From Athripsodes cinereus (lineage: Eukaryota; Arthropoda; Insecta; Trichoptera; Leptoceridae): a stretch of DNA of 64,000 nt. The notes beneath the pieces are model-generated. The model was given only the letters and a program-made list of their open reading frames with translations, made no database searches and had not been told where the DNA came from. The position numbers and the translations under genes are program-made. Every line of letters starts with the position of its first letter. Within the stretch, counting starts at the first letter, position 1. Below, in pieces: positions 1 to 11,199 of the stretch. The DNA lies in contig OX388327.1 in assembly GCA_947579605.1 (NCBI GenBank), positions 1,537,122 to 1,601,121 of the forward strand, in the 5' to 3' direction.

Positions 1-40
1 ATGGCGTTCCGTTCACTCTGCCTACCCCTCCTGGGTCAAA
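1..40 (+). mobile_element. RTE-A LINE 3' end, cut by window edge
   Basis: The first 40 bases match the last codons of the RTE-A family (compare 53898-53933: tggcgttccgttctctctgc then a taccccac block). It is only the 3' extremity, and its 5' part lies outside the window. Confidence 0.6.
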
Positions 41-551
41 AGTGAATTGTATTGTATTGAAATCGATTCATTATAAAACATTTTAGTTTGAATAAATAAA
101 TAAACATAAACACACAAAACACAACTTTATGAGTAATATTATGTGGTGCAAGATTATTATAATATGTCTCATACAACGAACTGAGCAGATTAAGCTCAGT
201 GGGAGCTTCTGATGCTGTAAGCTCACCGCTTTCCTAACACTACGCTATACACTATGTACTACTACGTCCCTAACTAATGCCACAACAGCTTTAAGCTCGC
301 TCTAAACTTTACTATACATTACTAACAGCTGTACATTATAATGTATTACCTACCATTTTATTTTTCATCTTTTATTACTTTCAGAATATTATGACGTGTT
401 GTGACAAATAATATGAGATTGTATGTATATAACATAAACAAAACATGTACAAAACATGTATAAAACATGTTTAGTTTTTATAATAGCTTATTAATATTTG
501 TATTATATGTATCAGGCTTTAATCATAGGTATAAACACTATATTTTAGGAT

Positions 552-626
552 GCGCCCTTGAAGTGAATATATTGCACAAAACGGCGCACTATAAATTGTC
601 TAGTTATTATTATTATTATTATTATA
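552..626 (+). mobile_element. L2-like LINE 3' end with (TTA)n tail
   Basis: The block gcgcccttgaagtg, then cggcgc, then tataaattgtc followed by a TTA repeat matches the 3' untranslated end of the better preserved L2-like element at 41232-41720, read on its minus strand. Only the tail region remains. Confidence 0.55.
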
Positions 627-644
627 AACAATTCACAGTGATCA

Positions 645-797
645 AGTTAGCCCCAAACTAGGATATGAATCTTGTATCATGGGTACTAACACGACGATAC
701 ACATTTATACAATACACTAAACACCTATACATACATGTAACACTCAGACCCAGGACGATTTGAAAAAGGTCATTTATTATTCATTTTGCAAATTGTT
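645..797 (-). mobile_element. SINE-A fragment
   Basis: It aligns to the body of the tRNA-derived SINE at 40425-40664 read in reverse (tattatgggtactaacacga-like core, then acccaggac). The tRNA-like head with its promoter boxes is missing. Confidence 0.65.
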
Positions 798-949
798 GGT
801 AACAACTCGTTAAACAAATCGTTGGTAAATTTACTAACGATTTGTTTGCGAAAAGTTGATTAAAAGTTAATTAATTTTTTTTTTTTTCCAAAATCCTTTG
901 GATTTTTTATTTTATTTTCATCATATGTTTATTTTTTTTTAAGTTAATA

Positions 950-1100
950 CTTTTGGGTTAGATGGATGAGATCACGCTTTTGCGATAAACTCGCCCTCTG
1001 TATATTGATTGTATTTAATTTGAATGTATATCTTTAATGTAATTGTTTTTTTATCAATATACAGTAAAGAATGAATAAAATAGATAAATAAAAAAATATT
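950..1100 (+). mobile_element. LINE 3' end (ctcgccctctgtatattga family)
   Basis: The segment gataaactcgccctctgtat followed by an AT-rich stretch and a TAAA-like tail recurs at 21450-21765 (minus), 35100-35215 (minus) and 52770-52890. Those neighbours show the C-terminal codons of a Jockey/CR1-type protein just upstream, so this is read as a 5'-truncated LINE 3' end. Confidence 0.5.
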
Positions 1101-1800
1101 TTACCAAAATCTTTTTTTTTTGCTTTTCATTGAACATTATATAAAGGATGATTCCAGGGCTCTTCAATTTAATTTGGTAGTGAGAGGGTTAAACGTTTCA
1201 ACACTGAATAATTTCGCCACAGTTCTTACAAAAGCAAATAACGATATATTCCAATTGATTGACTAAAGGACATTTTGATAATAGATAAGTGTTATTTCAA
1301 ACTCTTTGACGATATTGTATATAGTATGTGTATGGAATATATTATAATATTATATTGTATCTGAGAGAGAAAGAAATAGAAATAATTATTTGTAATGAAA
1401 CGGATAGTGATTTAAACGGATACCAGCTATCCGGTAAGATTTAAAACCGAGTAGTTTAATTTTTATCTTCCAAGTGACTTTATTATAAATTACTTTCGTA
1501 CTAACACGGACTTCTCCCAAAATTCTTTGGTTAAATTTTATAAATACTGCATAACTCTGCATCTTATTTCACTTTTTTACTAATCGCCTGATGATGGAAT
1601 CAAGACTCTACGAATACTTGTACGCGAAGTTACTAAAATCTCTAAGAAGTTAACTAAATACTGTGTTTTTTGAATATTTTTCTTTACTATTTTAGTTTAG
1701 GGAGAGTTATTCTATGTGCAGTAAAACAATTTAAGTGAACAGGTGAAAATAATATGTATGTAGTATGTCATTTTTTTTCATAAATATGACATCATACTTA
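1100..1800. other. AT-rich intergenic sequence
   Basis: No gene, RNA or clear repeat was recognised. Around 1585-1650 a motif of the form cctgatgatgg...tacgcgaag recalls the ends of Penelope-like elements, but no protein is visible. Confidence 0.4.
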
Positions 1801-1807
1801 TTATGTA

Positions 1808-1895
1808 CTACTACTACTTCTACTATACCATCACGGCATATCTCACATATCTCGCTACGTGGGGTTGCCAGCAGACCAACTTTATATAGACTTGA
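1808..1895 (-). mobile_element. SINE-C 3' fragment
   Basis: It starts with a TAC-rich tail, then ataccatcacggcatatc and a gccagcagacc block, the reverse complement of the SINE-C 3' end (compare 48700-48775). The 5' half is absent. Confidence 0.65.
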
Positions 1896-2099
1896 ATTTT
1901 TTTAAAGTGCCCTTAGCACCGCTACGCAAACAGTCACAGGTAATGTATACCTATTACAGAACACGTGATCATATATTATTAGCAACCAAGTAGCATCACT
2001 GTGATTGGCTGGTGCATTGTGTAGTGTGTGTAGCATACTCATTACCGAAAGATGTGTTATTAATCATTTACCCAATAAGCGGGGCTCTTTTTAATGAAT

Positions 2100-2285
2100 A
2101 CTGCTCTAATAAACATGCAAGTTGTCCTTTCTGTGCCAATAAATGTTAAAACATTCAAAATAAGTGATAAAATAGATCGTTGAATTCAAGATGTTTATAA
2201 TTTCTTAACGAACCTTTGCCTCTTACAAGGCATTTGACCAGTTCTTTACCGGGTGCTTCACGGAACATCACACTTACATAGAATG
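2100..2285 (-). mobile_element. Diverged SINE-C copy
   Basis: In order it keeps aataaacatgcaagttgtcc, a degraded core, then ttctttaccgggtgcttcac. These are the landmarks of SINE-C in reverse. It is strongly diverged, so it is an old copy. Confidence 0.65.
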
Positions 2286-2486
2286 TTAAACAATAGTGCT
2301 TACCCATATTGGAAAAACCTCCCTAACATCAGCTTCTGTCTTCTTACACAACGCTTTATTTTTATTTTGCCTTTAATAATCACATACAGCAGATTAATCT
2401 TGCCACTAGGCACTTAGAATGTGTCCCGATTAAGCCAACTTTCTGTCATTGATCATGAATAACTATTTTCTTAAATGAAGATGGGC

Positions 2487-2680
2487 GGGACACATAACTA
2501 GAAGCTCAGATGACAAATGGCCAAAGTCTCTTATATCTTGCAGAACACCAAGAGGTGGAGCGACGATATCACTCGACACGCTGGAATCAACTGGATGCAG
2601 ACGGCGCAGAATCAAATGACGGTGAAGGAAATGAAGGAGGCCTTCGTGCGGTAGTGAACGGGAATAGGTTGAGAAGGAGA
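2487..2680 (+). pseudogene. RTE-type LINE C-terminus, frameshifted remnant
   Basis: Translation in more than one frame gives a W-A-G-H-I-T-R-S piece, then a K-R-W-S-D-D-I...A-G-I-N-W-M-Q-T-A-Q piece. This is the layout of the C-terminal tail of RTE/Jockey-type polymerases that are abundant in insects. At least one frameshift and stops are present, so it is a dead copy. Confidence 0.55.
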
Positions 2681-2699
2681 AGAACTAACTATTCTTTCT

Positions 2700-3960
2700 G
2701 TGACCTTTAACCTAGACCGGATATTAACCAGTTTTACATTCTGTCAATTGTAATAATAATACATTAAAGTGTCGATAAAAGCGATCCTTGTTAAAACAAT
2801 AATAGAATCTACTAGTAGGACAAAAGGCGAGACGTGGAATAGCCTTTTGCTAAAAAAAACATAACATTAAATGTCATCTATGAAAATACTCGGTATTTCC
2901 AATTCGATGAAAGTAAAAAGAATTCAACTAAAGTTATTTTAAGAGATAAAATGTAACGCTTATAGCCTTTTGTCGATTTTAGGAAAAGAGATCTCACTCC
3001 ATTCTGCTCATCCTATTTGTTCTTCAGCCGGTGACCATTTAATGCTGGATAAAAGCCTCGATCTCATTTGCAAGTAACTCTATTCTTTTATTGTTTTTCA
3101 TATCAACCACACCATTATTTTCTTTGCATCAAAGCGTCACTTCCCTTGTACAGTATTGACATAATAAATAATATACAGCAAATCAATATCAGCTAGAGTA
3201 CTAGTACCTAAAGTGTTTGTTTTTGTCTCTTCTCGGTTGTTCTGATACTTCTTCTTCAATCGTCACACAATTAACAACTCCATCTTTTCAACCACTTACG
3301 TGTCTGCTTGTTCTGTGATATTCTGAATAATTTATATTGAATGGATGACGTTTCAGCTTCAATGCTATGGTCATTCTCATAGATTTCTCATTCACATTTT
3401 TGCGGGTGACAATGATCACAGAAAAGAAGACGAAACGTTAAAAGTGTGTATTAATTGTGTCGGTGCACACGTAGTAGTATTCCATAATAATGCAATTTGA
3501 AACAAGTGTTCAAATTGCATTGTTAAAAGTGTGGCAACTTTAGACTTGATAATTTCCGAAAATTCTGATGACTTTTTTTCATAATACGCTATTACAGCAC
3601 AAAATATATTTCAACTATACAGTACTATGGACCGACAACTAGAAATTATTTGAAATCTAGATTTTTGACATATTATGCGTAAAAAATTACAATATTCTTT
3701 CAATTCCACGAACAAAAGATTCTAAATTTAAAATAATTTCTATAAAAAGCACACATTTAATTCGGGTTTTCGGTATACTGCTAAACTGCTTCAAAACTTT
3801 AACATGGCATATCTTGGAATATTAGAATTTCGAGTTATTGGCTTATGGAACTAGAGATTTGTGGTAATATAATTATGGTGGAAATGACTCAGCTGGCATA
3901 ACATCATTCTGAACGTAGAACGCTTAAACAAAGACTTTAAAAAACAATGGATAAACAACA
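2700..3960. other. AT-rich sequence with MITE-E remnant
   Basis: Mostly unrecognised. The part at 3448-3520 (attaattgtgtcggtgcaca, then gtagtagtattcc and aatttgaaacaagtg) shares modules with 34615-34705 and with the hairpin at 47982-48125, so it belongs to a small dispersed repeat. At 3345-3450 two gacgttt/aaacgtt-bearing motifs resemble Penelope-like ends. Confidence 0.4.
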
Positions 3961-3970
3961 GCTTTTGAAT

Positions 3971-4313
3971 ACTGCACCCTATACTACTATACTATACTAT
4001 ACTATACACTCACGCCGTGTCCAAGTGGGGTAGGTAGAAAGAACGGAACAACAAATAGATCAATCTTTACACACTTCCTTCGCTTCATCCACATTCATAC
4101 AATTTATCATGCATGCATTCGGTTCCTCTTACTCAACACACGGCCGTACTTGAAAATTTGATCCACGTGGTCAAGCCACGTAATTTTCGGTTGCCCGCGC
4201 TTCTTCACACCCTTTCTTTCAGACAAGTATATCCTCTTTGTCATTCTTACTTTGTTCATTCGTTCAACATGTCCAAACCACTGCTTCTTGCATCCGCTCA
4301 TTCTTCTTTTATT
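3971..4313 (-). mobile_element. RTE-A LINE 3' fragment
   Basis: It begins (minus-strand 3' end) with a TATAC repeat, then cactcacgccgtgtcc, and encodes on the minus strand the RTE-A C-terminus: S-G-C-K-K, W-F-G-H-V-E-R-M-N, K-R-I-Y-L-S-E-R-K, then R-G-Q-P-K-I-T-W-L-D-H-V-D. The protein ends early relative to the best copy at 53005-53940. Confidence 0.85.
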
Positions 4314-4379
4314 TATCTTACTGCACTCTATGTTATATTTAATACGTTGTGTAGTCTTAAATGATTAAACTAACGAGGA

Positions 4380-4735
4380 AAAATGAGTATTTACAAATGT
4401 TAGCTAATAAATAAATAAATAAATAAAAATAATAAAATATGAACCAAATGTCATCTAGAACGTCATCTTTGCACGTCTTGTAATAAACATAAAAATATTA
4501 AAACGTAACTAATTATTATTATAATTATTATTATGCGCTTACTTCGACTTTGATACTCTGAATGCAGTTTCCTTGATTTCTGCAATAAGATCAATAACGA
4601 AACGGCGCAGTAATATTAATATTACTTCTATTTATGATGATATTATGAATAATAATACGAGTATGTCACAAATGATGTTGGGCGCCAAATCATTCAGCAG
4701 AGATCTGTAGTAGTAAAATTCGGATAAATAGTAGT
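4380..4735. other. AT-rich spacer
   Basis: It holds short AAAT and ATT runs only. No gene or named repeat was recognised. Confidence 0.4.
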
Positions 4736-4769
4736 CCCCAGATGTTTAGAGTATTTACTATTTTTTCTA

Positions 4770-5138
4770 TTGTTTAACCGGATTTAGGTGCAGATGACAT
4801 AACCAATCAGATATCTCGATAGGAGAACCATGTTTACACAATGTAACATTGTGCAAAATCTAATTGGACTATTACATTTTGCACAATGTTTGTCTTCTAT
4901 GGTTCTATGGTCTTCTATGGTTTGCAAAAAGCGCTTCTCGATCGGTGGACCTTACATCGTGACAGTGAAAACAGTGTAATAGGTGAACGTTTTCCATGGA
5001 CATCGAAAGTGATCACTTAAGCCAGCCTAGAGCCGGTTGGTAAGTGTTGAGACGCCTTCCTCACTTCTTTCCATTACATTTTGCACAATGTTACATTGCG
5101 TAAACATGGTTCTCCAATCGAGATATCTGATTGACAAT
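4770..5138. mobile_element. Foldback MITE-D with ~65-bp inverted arms
   Basis: Left arm 4801-4868 and right arm 5070-5138 are near-perfect reverse complements (ccaatcagatatctcgat, then ggagaaccatgtttac). The centre of the arm carries a small palindrome, acaatgtaacattgt. Related sequence occurs at 18972-19200, 20438-20795, 35600-36055 and 55326-55866. There is no coding capacity, consistent with a non-autonomous DNA element. Confidence 0.75.
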
Positions 5139-5141
5139 CCC

Positions 5142-5345
5142 CAGTGTGCTCAACACGTGGCCGTCCTGTAGGATCTGGTTTATAATATAATCTTGGCATT
5201 TGATTCTCGGACGGCCACGTTTCCGATCGCCATTCCTCTGAGCCAAATATATTTTCTTGGTCATTCATGTCCTCATTCATTCTTTCCACATTTTCAAACC
5301 ATCGTAACTTATTATTAACACTCATCTTTGTTATTTTAATTTCTT
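5142..5345 (-). mobile_element. RTE-A2 LINE fragment
   Basis: The minus strand encodes V-N-N-K-L-R-W-F-E-N-V-E-R-M-N, then a degraded arginine-rich stretch. It is closest to the variant copies at 24704-24905 and 42416-42700 (tgtgctcaacacgtg...gtcctgtag), which I treat as a subfamily of RTE-A. Confidence 0.7.
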
Positions 5346-5764
5346 CTAATAATGAACTTCCACCAAGTCCGTCGATAATTTAAACTTGACCGACATATTA
5401 TTCTTTGCCGGAAACCTACTCTACAAAACCTTTAGTTAATACCCGAATTCAAATGGTGTCTAATTGAAATAATATTGTTTCAATCGCTCTAGTTCTTGTG
5501 ACACACATGCGCACGCTGTGTTTTATCAGTCAATTCTTTTATTGTAATATTAGTTACATTTCGGTAAATTCCCGTTATAAAATAAACAAACCTATCCATA
5601 TCATCATTATCTTAGTAATTCTAACAAACCCATATTAATAATTTTTAGGTTAATAGAAACACAAAAATCACTGTGCACCGTTCCGAATGACTGACCCTTT
5701 AAAAAAACTCGTGCATCTTAAAAAAAACCATTGTTTTGATATATTTCGAATGAGTTTGGTAACC

Positions 5765-5945
5765 AGTGGTTTTGTTGCATCAAATAAACATTCAGATTGC
5801 CCTCACCGTGCCATAGATATAGATAATAAGAGATTCAGTATGAATGCATATCTCATCAAAATGTGAAACGTCTTTTACATAATCCTTTACGTATATCCAT
5901 CTTTTACAACAGGACACTTGAAAAATTACAAAAAAGAGTGGGGGG
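5765..5945 (-). mobile_element. Diverged SINE-C copy
   Basis: It retains aataaacattcagattgcc...ccgtgcc, then a core and caggacacttgaaaaattac...agagtggg in SINE-C order. It abuts an RTE-A copy directly on its right. Confidence 0.65.
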
Positions 5946-5950
5946 GCAGT

Positions 5951-6330
5951 GAAAGAGTGAAGAATGAGGATACTAGAAAAATGAGCGGATACAAGAAGAG
6001 TGTTGTGGACAGAATGCGCGCTATGATGGTTTGGACATGTTGAACGAATGAACGAGGTAAGACTGACAAAGAGGATAAACTTGTCTGAAAGAGAGGGTGT
6101 GAGGAAGCACGGGCGTCCGAGAACCTCGTGACCCGATCACGTGGATCAAATTCTCAAGAACGGCCGCGTGTTGAGTAAGAGGAACCGACGTGCATGCATG
6201 AGAAGTTGTATTTATGTGGAGGAAGCAAAGGAAGTGTGTAAGGATAGATCTATCTGGCGTTCAGTTCTCTTTGCCTACCCCATTTGGGACACAGCGTGAG
6301 GATATAGTATAGTATAGATTATGAATTTCG
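5951..6330 (+). mobile_element. RTE-A LINE 3' fragment
   Basis: It matches 53595-53960 of the best copy: agagtgaagaatgaggatac, then gttgtggacagaatgcgcg, ending in gtgaggatatagtatag. Frame disruptions, including a deletion near 6025 and a stop near 6130, show it is dead. The tail is a short TATAG repeat. Confidence 0.85.
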
Positions 6331-6351
6331 GAACATATTTTCTGAAGAATA

Positions 6352-6610
6352 TCCCGTGGAGCACCCGGTAAAGAATTGGTCTCCCACTCTTCTGCGTAAG
6401 TTTTCGAGTGTCCTGTAAAAGGCAGGTGTTCGAAAAAAATAAGACATTTTACATCTTAAATTCAGCGATGAGGCTTGCCACCCATCCTGAATGTCTTGAT
6501 TTTATATTGGCACGAAGAGGACAGTTAGCATGAATCTTACGTGCGGCTGATCTGCTGGCTACCCCACTTGTGGGATATGCCGTGATGGTATAGTATAGTA
6601 TAGTATAGTA
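6352..6610 (+). mobile_element. Full-length SINE-C with target-site duplication
   Basis: It runs from cccgtggagcacccggtaaa to a TATAG tail and is flanked by tattttctgaagaata (6336-6351) and tattttctgaaaaaata (6609-6625), an imperfect duplication expected from LINE-driven insertion. Possible pol III A-box-like (tggagcacccgg) and B-box-like (ttcgagtgtcc) motifs lie in the first 65 bp, but both are degenerate. Confidence 0.8.
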
Positions 6611-7030
6611 TTTTCTGAAAAAATAATTGCATAATTTCTAATCTATACAACATACCTAAGTCGAGTTAAAGACAGTCTAAAATACTTTTAGCAACGAAAT
6701 GGCAACATTAGTGTATTAAATTTTCAAACATTAAAGGTACGGCAATCATTGAAAAATCAATAAGTTAGTATCTATTAATTCTATATTTAAATAATGCTGA
6801 ATGTGTTGCTTTGTTTTTGTGAACATAGTCCATTGTATGCATAATGTATATTGTGTGTAGTGTGAAATTATTAATCTATGTAGAGTAGACTATGTTATGC
6901 AAACCGAGGAAATACACAGACACAGCAGTGTTATTCCGTGTTGGTAAAGGGAGGACATGTACAAATGGGGACATCGATTCGTCGAGCAAATGGAACAAAC
7001 GAAATATTTATAACAAATTAAAAATACCTA
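6610..7030. other. Unassigned AT-rich sequence
   Basis: No gene was recognised. Open frames here are short and have no family resemblance. Confidence 0.4.
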
Positions 7031-7320
7031 TATTATACTATACCCTCACACCGTGTCCCAGGTGGGGTAGGCAGAGAGAACGGAACGCCATATAGATCTA
7101 TCCTAACATAATTCTTTCGCTTCCTCCTACATTCATCCAGTTTCTGATACATGCACGCCGATTTCTTTTACTCTCTCTGACTTAAGAATTCGATCCATGT
7201 GATCAAGCCACGTGGTTCTCGGTCACCCGCGCTTTCTCACGCCCCCTCTTTCAGACAAATACATCATCTTCGTCATTTTTTCATCTCGCATTCGCTCAAA
7301 ATGTCCAACTCCTTTTTTTA
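7031..7320 (-). mobile_element. RTE-A LINE 3' fragment
   Basis: The sequence actataccctcacaccgtgt...ggggtaggcagagagaacgg and the following codons match the reverse complement of the RTE-A C-terminus. It is diverged and has frameshifts. Confidence 0.8.
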
Positions 7321-7371
7321 CAGCATCAAATATATTATTATCATTATAACTAATAATATAGCCCGAGCTTT

Positions 7372-7960
7372 TTTTTTAGGGATTTTTTTATTTATTTATT
7401 TATTTAAGTACATAAGACAAACTATAATAATAAGTAATTCATAACCTTAATATATCTAATAAGTAACAATTTTTTTTCTCACTCTCCAAACAATAAAAAG
7501 TTTACTGGTATTAGGAGAGTAGGGACATATTAAATATAAAACAAATCAAATGCATACAAATTTGAAAACTATTTCTACAAACTATTCTTTTACAAATTAC
7601 ATTATACCTACTGTAATTTAAACAAAACCTAAATAATAAACTTTTAGAAAATATATCCAATGCTAACACATTTGAAAGCTATTTCCAATTTTTACAGACT
7701 AAGATTTTCTAACCTGAATAATAGGTACTATATTTATTTGTTTATATCAACGGCATGAAGCCTTTTACACAATTCTTAACATGTAATACAAATGCATAAA
7801 AAAACACACAATAAAACAGCAATCACAAATAATGCAAGAAAAATTAAAATCAACGATTAAAAAGTAAAAATTCTTGAATTAATACAAATAAATCAATAAA
7901 ATAAAATAAAAAAATCACTGTTTTCTGAATCCTTTGCTTAAGCATTCTAAAAATTTTAAA
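7372..7960 (-). mobile_element. LINE 3' untranslated remnants with TTTA runs
   Basis: Two blocks are seen, at about 7385-7500 and 7736-7960, each starting on this strand with TTTA repeats. The second (tttatatcaacggcatgaag) is related to 19698-19960 and 53975-54140. They look like reversed 3' ends of LINEs with (TAAA)n tails. No protein is visible. Confidence 0.45.
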
Positions 7961-8089
7961 AATCAAACTATAATTAGGTAAACATATTTCCGAATGACAC
8001 GAAATGTAAATCTTCACGCAAATGCACATTTCAAGTAGGTACCTACTATAGCTAAAATATATTTTTAAAAACGCCGTCTAGGCAGAAAA

Positions 8090-8250
8090 AATATAATCAC
8101 GAATGTTTGGAGTCAATAAACTTTAGCAATATCACTAAAAATATTGCGCTTGAGAATGACACGATACCTGTTGAAACCTTGGTCGCGCGTGTATACAATT
8201 TTACGTGGTATTAGTAAAGTTTTTTGACTCCAAACATTCGTAATTATGTT
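8090..8250. mobile_element. Foldback MITE with ~40-bp arms
   Basis: The left arm (aatcacgaatgtttggagtc) and the right arm (gactccaaacattcgtaatt) are inverted copies separated by about 80 bp. It has no coding capacity. Confidence 0.65.
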
Positions 8251-8607
8251 TTAACTACCACAGCGTTACCATACAAATCAATAAATAAGAAAAAACATAA
8301 CTAAATCGATGTTAAAAAAAAAACAAAAGATTCAAAAATCGATGCATGATTTAATTCCCTATTCCTTCCTCACACAACAAGTAGCAAGTTGTAGGTATAA
8401 CTGATGAATTTAATTATTGATTTTTAATGACGATGTTTATTATGCATTCAGTGAGGTCAAAGTGCCAATGGTTATAAGCACGCCATCACTGCTACGGATA
8501 TACCAACTATGAATAAATTATATGTTTTGTTTCAGATACATAGTTAAATAATATTATACAGTATTTAAATATCTAAACATTTAAACATATAAACAATGTC
8601 ACAAATG

Positions 8608-8915
8608 ATACTGTGTGCCGACGCACCCGGCAGGAATATGTAATCAATGTGATAAATGAGAGACGATGGTCCTGGCTGGGTCATGTTCTGAAAATGCCCA
8701 ATGATAGTTGTGCAAAAACAACACTGTTTTTCCGTCCGCAAGGGTTCCGTCAGCCTGGGCGTCCCTCTTTCGCAACACATCGTTCCTATGACAACATCAG
8801 AGCACTGGGAATGTCGTGGGAAGAGGTGACGCGATTGGCACAGAGTCGCTCTGAATGGAGGAGGCTCGTTTCTGCCCTGTGCTCCCGAAAGGGTGTATGT
8901 GTTTTTCAACATGTG
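8608..8915 (+). pseudogene. RTE-B LINE C-terminal fragment
   Basis: The translation contains E-R-R-W-S-W-L-G-H-V-L-K-M-P, then F-F-R-P-Q-G-F-R-Q-P-G-R-P-S and S-E-W-R-R-L-V-S-A-L-C-S-R. This is the C-terminal tail of an RTE-type polymerase. The same family occurs at 23573-23885, 45575-45790, 47353-47545 and 54745-55275. Only the end of the protein remains and the catalytic domain is absent. Confidence 0.75.
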
Positions 8916-8949
8916 ATCATCTGGCGAACTCACACACATAATCAATCAA

Positions 8950-9650
8950 CGAAACCATACACACGACATCTATAGATACGTTCATTCGATCTCGTACAGA
9001 CATCTCACAAACAAACCCTCATAGATAGATTTAACATTATGGTATGGCATTTGAAAACTTACAGAGACCTATTCACTGCCAAGGACTCTACGGAACACAT
9101 ACCTACTATAACAATTCCATTTAAATAAAGATATTTAATAAATAAAATTGCGTCTCAAGTTCTTGATAGTAAAATAATAATAATTATTGTTGTAAGAAAA
9201 AGACATAACATGATAAATAGATAATTGTTGTTGAGTAACCAGAAAAAGAGTCCATGAAACAAAAATAACGTTTAGAGATATGGCTTCTTTAATTTTTTAG
9301 TTGTGTCTTTTTTAATGTTATATACAAAAACTATCCGCGCCCTTAAGATATTTCTTTGGATACTTATGATATAATGGATGATCCATCTAAAGGCGCCAAA
9401 GAAATCATCCATAATCATTATAATATATTATTATATGATCAGTCAATCGAACTTTATTTAGAAAAACGCATCAAAATACGCATTAACGAAGTAAAAACAA
9501 ATACAAAAAAATAAACAGAAATAAGTATTGATTGCATAGTATTTATTTGTGTAAGAAGAAACCAGGTCACACAATCATGAAGAAGTAATGAAATGAGACG
9601 AATGTGAGTGGTGAGTGGATGAGTGTGAGAGATAAAAAAGAAACGAAGTC
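8950..9650. other. Unassigned sequence
   Basis: No gene was found. At 9331-9425 a cgcgcccttaag...ggcgccaaa block weakly recalls L2-like LINE 3' ends. Confidence 0.35.
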
Positions 9651-9654
9651 ATCA

Positions 9655-9860
9655 AACACCTAATATAGGTCACAGATGTCTTGGATCGTGTTGCGAAGCT
9701 CATGTGGCAATAGGCAGGTCAAGTGGTGAGACAAGACGCAGCTAAATGGACTCCCTGAATTCTCAAATAGCGACCACGAAGTTGTACCAAAAGATGCATC
9801 GTTAGACCACAAAAGAGATAGGCTGACGACATTACTCCAACCACGGGACCTTTTTTCCAA
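9655..9860 (+). pseudogene. RTE-type LINE C-terminus, stop-ridden
   Basis: One frame reads V-T-D-V-L-D-R-V-A-K-L-M-W-Q, stop, A-G-Q-V-V-R-Q-D-A-A-K-W, and later P-R-S-C-T-K-R and R-P-Q-K-R with stops between. The W-A-G-H...W...RP layout of RTE C-termini is recognisable. It is inactive. Confidence 0.6.
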
Positions 9861-10309
9861 CACCTGCCTTAACAGAACAATGAAAAACTTACGGCAAAGA
9901 GCATGATACTAATTTCTTGCTCCACGGAACCTACGCTCAAATTCGAACAAAAAAGAAAAATCAGCGTTGCGATTCAAGATATCACGTTGAAAAAAAAAAT
10001 TGCACGAGAATAGACTAGACTTAAGAGAATATATTTTTGCATTATCCGTCGGTTGTGTCCTTATTCTAGCAGCCGCCTGAATTGTTATTACTGCAACATT
10101 TACTGCAGAATTAGTAATTATCTATGTATTTATATATTATCTGCATGTCGTTATAGACTCTTTATTATGATAGTAACCGTACCTACATCATTTAATAATA
10201 AATGCATTCGTAATGGGTGTCCCTTTTAAAGACAAATGTGAATAATAAAACTCCATTCGTTGAGATTTTTCATAAATGGGGTAGCCGGTGGAGTTTCCCC
10301 CCCCCCCCC

Positions 10310-10416
10310 CCCCCACACAGATCGAGCTAGTCCCGAACTTAGATGAATCTTGTATTATGGGTACTAACACGACGATACATATAATATATCCAATGCATTA
10401 AACACATATAACACTT
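10310..10416 (-). mobile_element. SINE-A, left half, split by a LINE
   Basis: It matches the 3' body of SINE-A in reverse (gatcgagctagtcccgaact...gtattatgggtactaacacg). The head of the same copy resumes at 11812 after the LINE at 10421-11811. A run of 18 C bases lies immediately left (10297-10314). Confidence 0.75.
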
Positions 10417-10497
10417 AACAGGCTGTTTTTAAATATTGAAAAATGTCAGGTTGTTACATTTACAAAAAAGAAAAATCCATTAAAATTTGATTATAAA

Positions 10498-11151
10498 TTG
10501 GGGGACAGTGTCTTACAGCGCGTTGATGCCATACGGGACTTGGGAATTATCTTCGATCACCATTTAACTTTTATTCCGCATATAGAGGATATCACTAGCA
10601 GGGGAATGAGAATGTTGGGATTTGTACTCAGAACAGCCAGAGATTTTGTGTCCATACCTGCAATTAAAACTATGTTCGTATCCTTAGTCAGGAGTCAGGT
10701 AGAGTATAACTCCCCTATATGGTCTCCTTACTACGCGGTCCACTCTAAGAATATTGAAAGAATACAGCGCAAATTTCTTAGACACGTCAACTATCTAATG
10801 CAAATTCCTGTTGAGGAAATTGATTACTCTTGTTTATTGTCGCTTTTGAATATGAACACTCTCTGTGATAGGCGTGTGATTTCTGATTTGATTTTGTTAT
10901 TTAAGATTGTGAGAGGACTGTTCAATTGCTTTGAGTTGAGCGGGATGATCTCATACCATGTTCCGACAAGGGTCACTCGCCAAGCAATAACTTTTCATAG
11001 TGACGTGGTGGATACCAACTATGCATATAATTCACCTTTGAATAGAATTCATAGATTGGGAAACATTTACGGACACTTGTCGGATGTTTTCGCGGATTCC
11101 CTGTTTGAGTTCAGGCAGAGAATGGCGGAGAATTTTAAAGCCGTAATATAA
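10498..11151 (+). CDS. Non-LTR retrotransposon polymerase, C-terminal 217 codons
   Basis: This is the open coding part of the LINE at 10421-11811. It lies downstream of the YxDD catalytic core, so on its own it cannot polymerise. The motif V-E-Y-N-S-P-I-W-S-P (around residue 74) and the closing N-S-P-L-N-R...D-V-F are typical of Jockey-superfamily elements of insects. No real start codon is expected because the element is 5' truncated: the frame continues upstream of 10498, where TTG is the first possible initiator. It is intact to its stop. Confidence 0.8.
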   Translation: MGDSVLQRVDAIRDLGIIFDHHLTFIPHIEDITSRGMRMLGFVLRTARDFVSIPAIKTMFVSLVRSQVEYNSPIWSPYYAVHSKNIERIQRKFLRHVNYLMQIPVEEIDYSCLLSLLNMNTLCDRRVISDLILLFKIVRGLFNCFELSGMISYHVPTRVTRQAITFHSDVVDTNYAYNSPLNRIHRLGNIYGHLSDVFADSLFEFRQRMAENFKAVI

Positions 11152-11199
11152 ATACTTTGTCCTTTTTTACCTCCCCTTCCCATTTGGTTAATCTTGTCT

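Noticed and set aside
8565..8945. 126-codon minus-strand frame
   Set aside because: It is a shadow of the RTE-B C-terminal fragment on the plus strand.
10297..10314. Run of 18 C bases
   Set aside because: It may be a genuine homopolymer or a sequencing/assembly artefact. No function can be argued.
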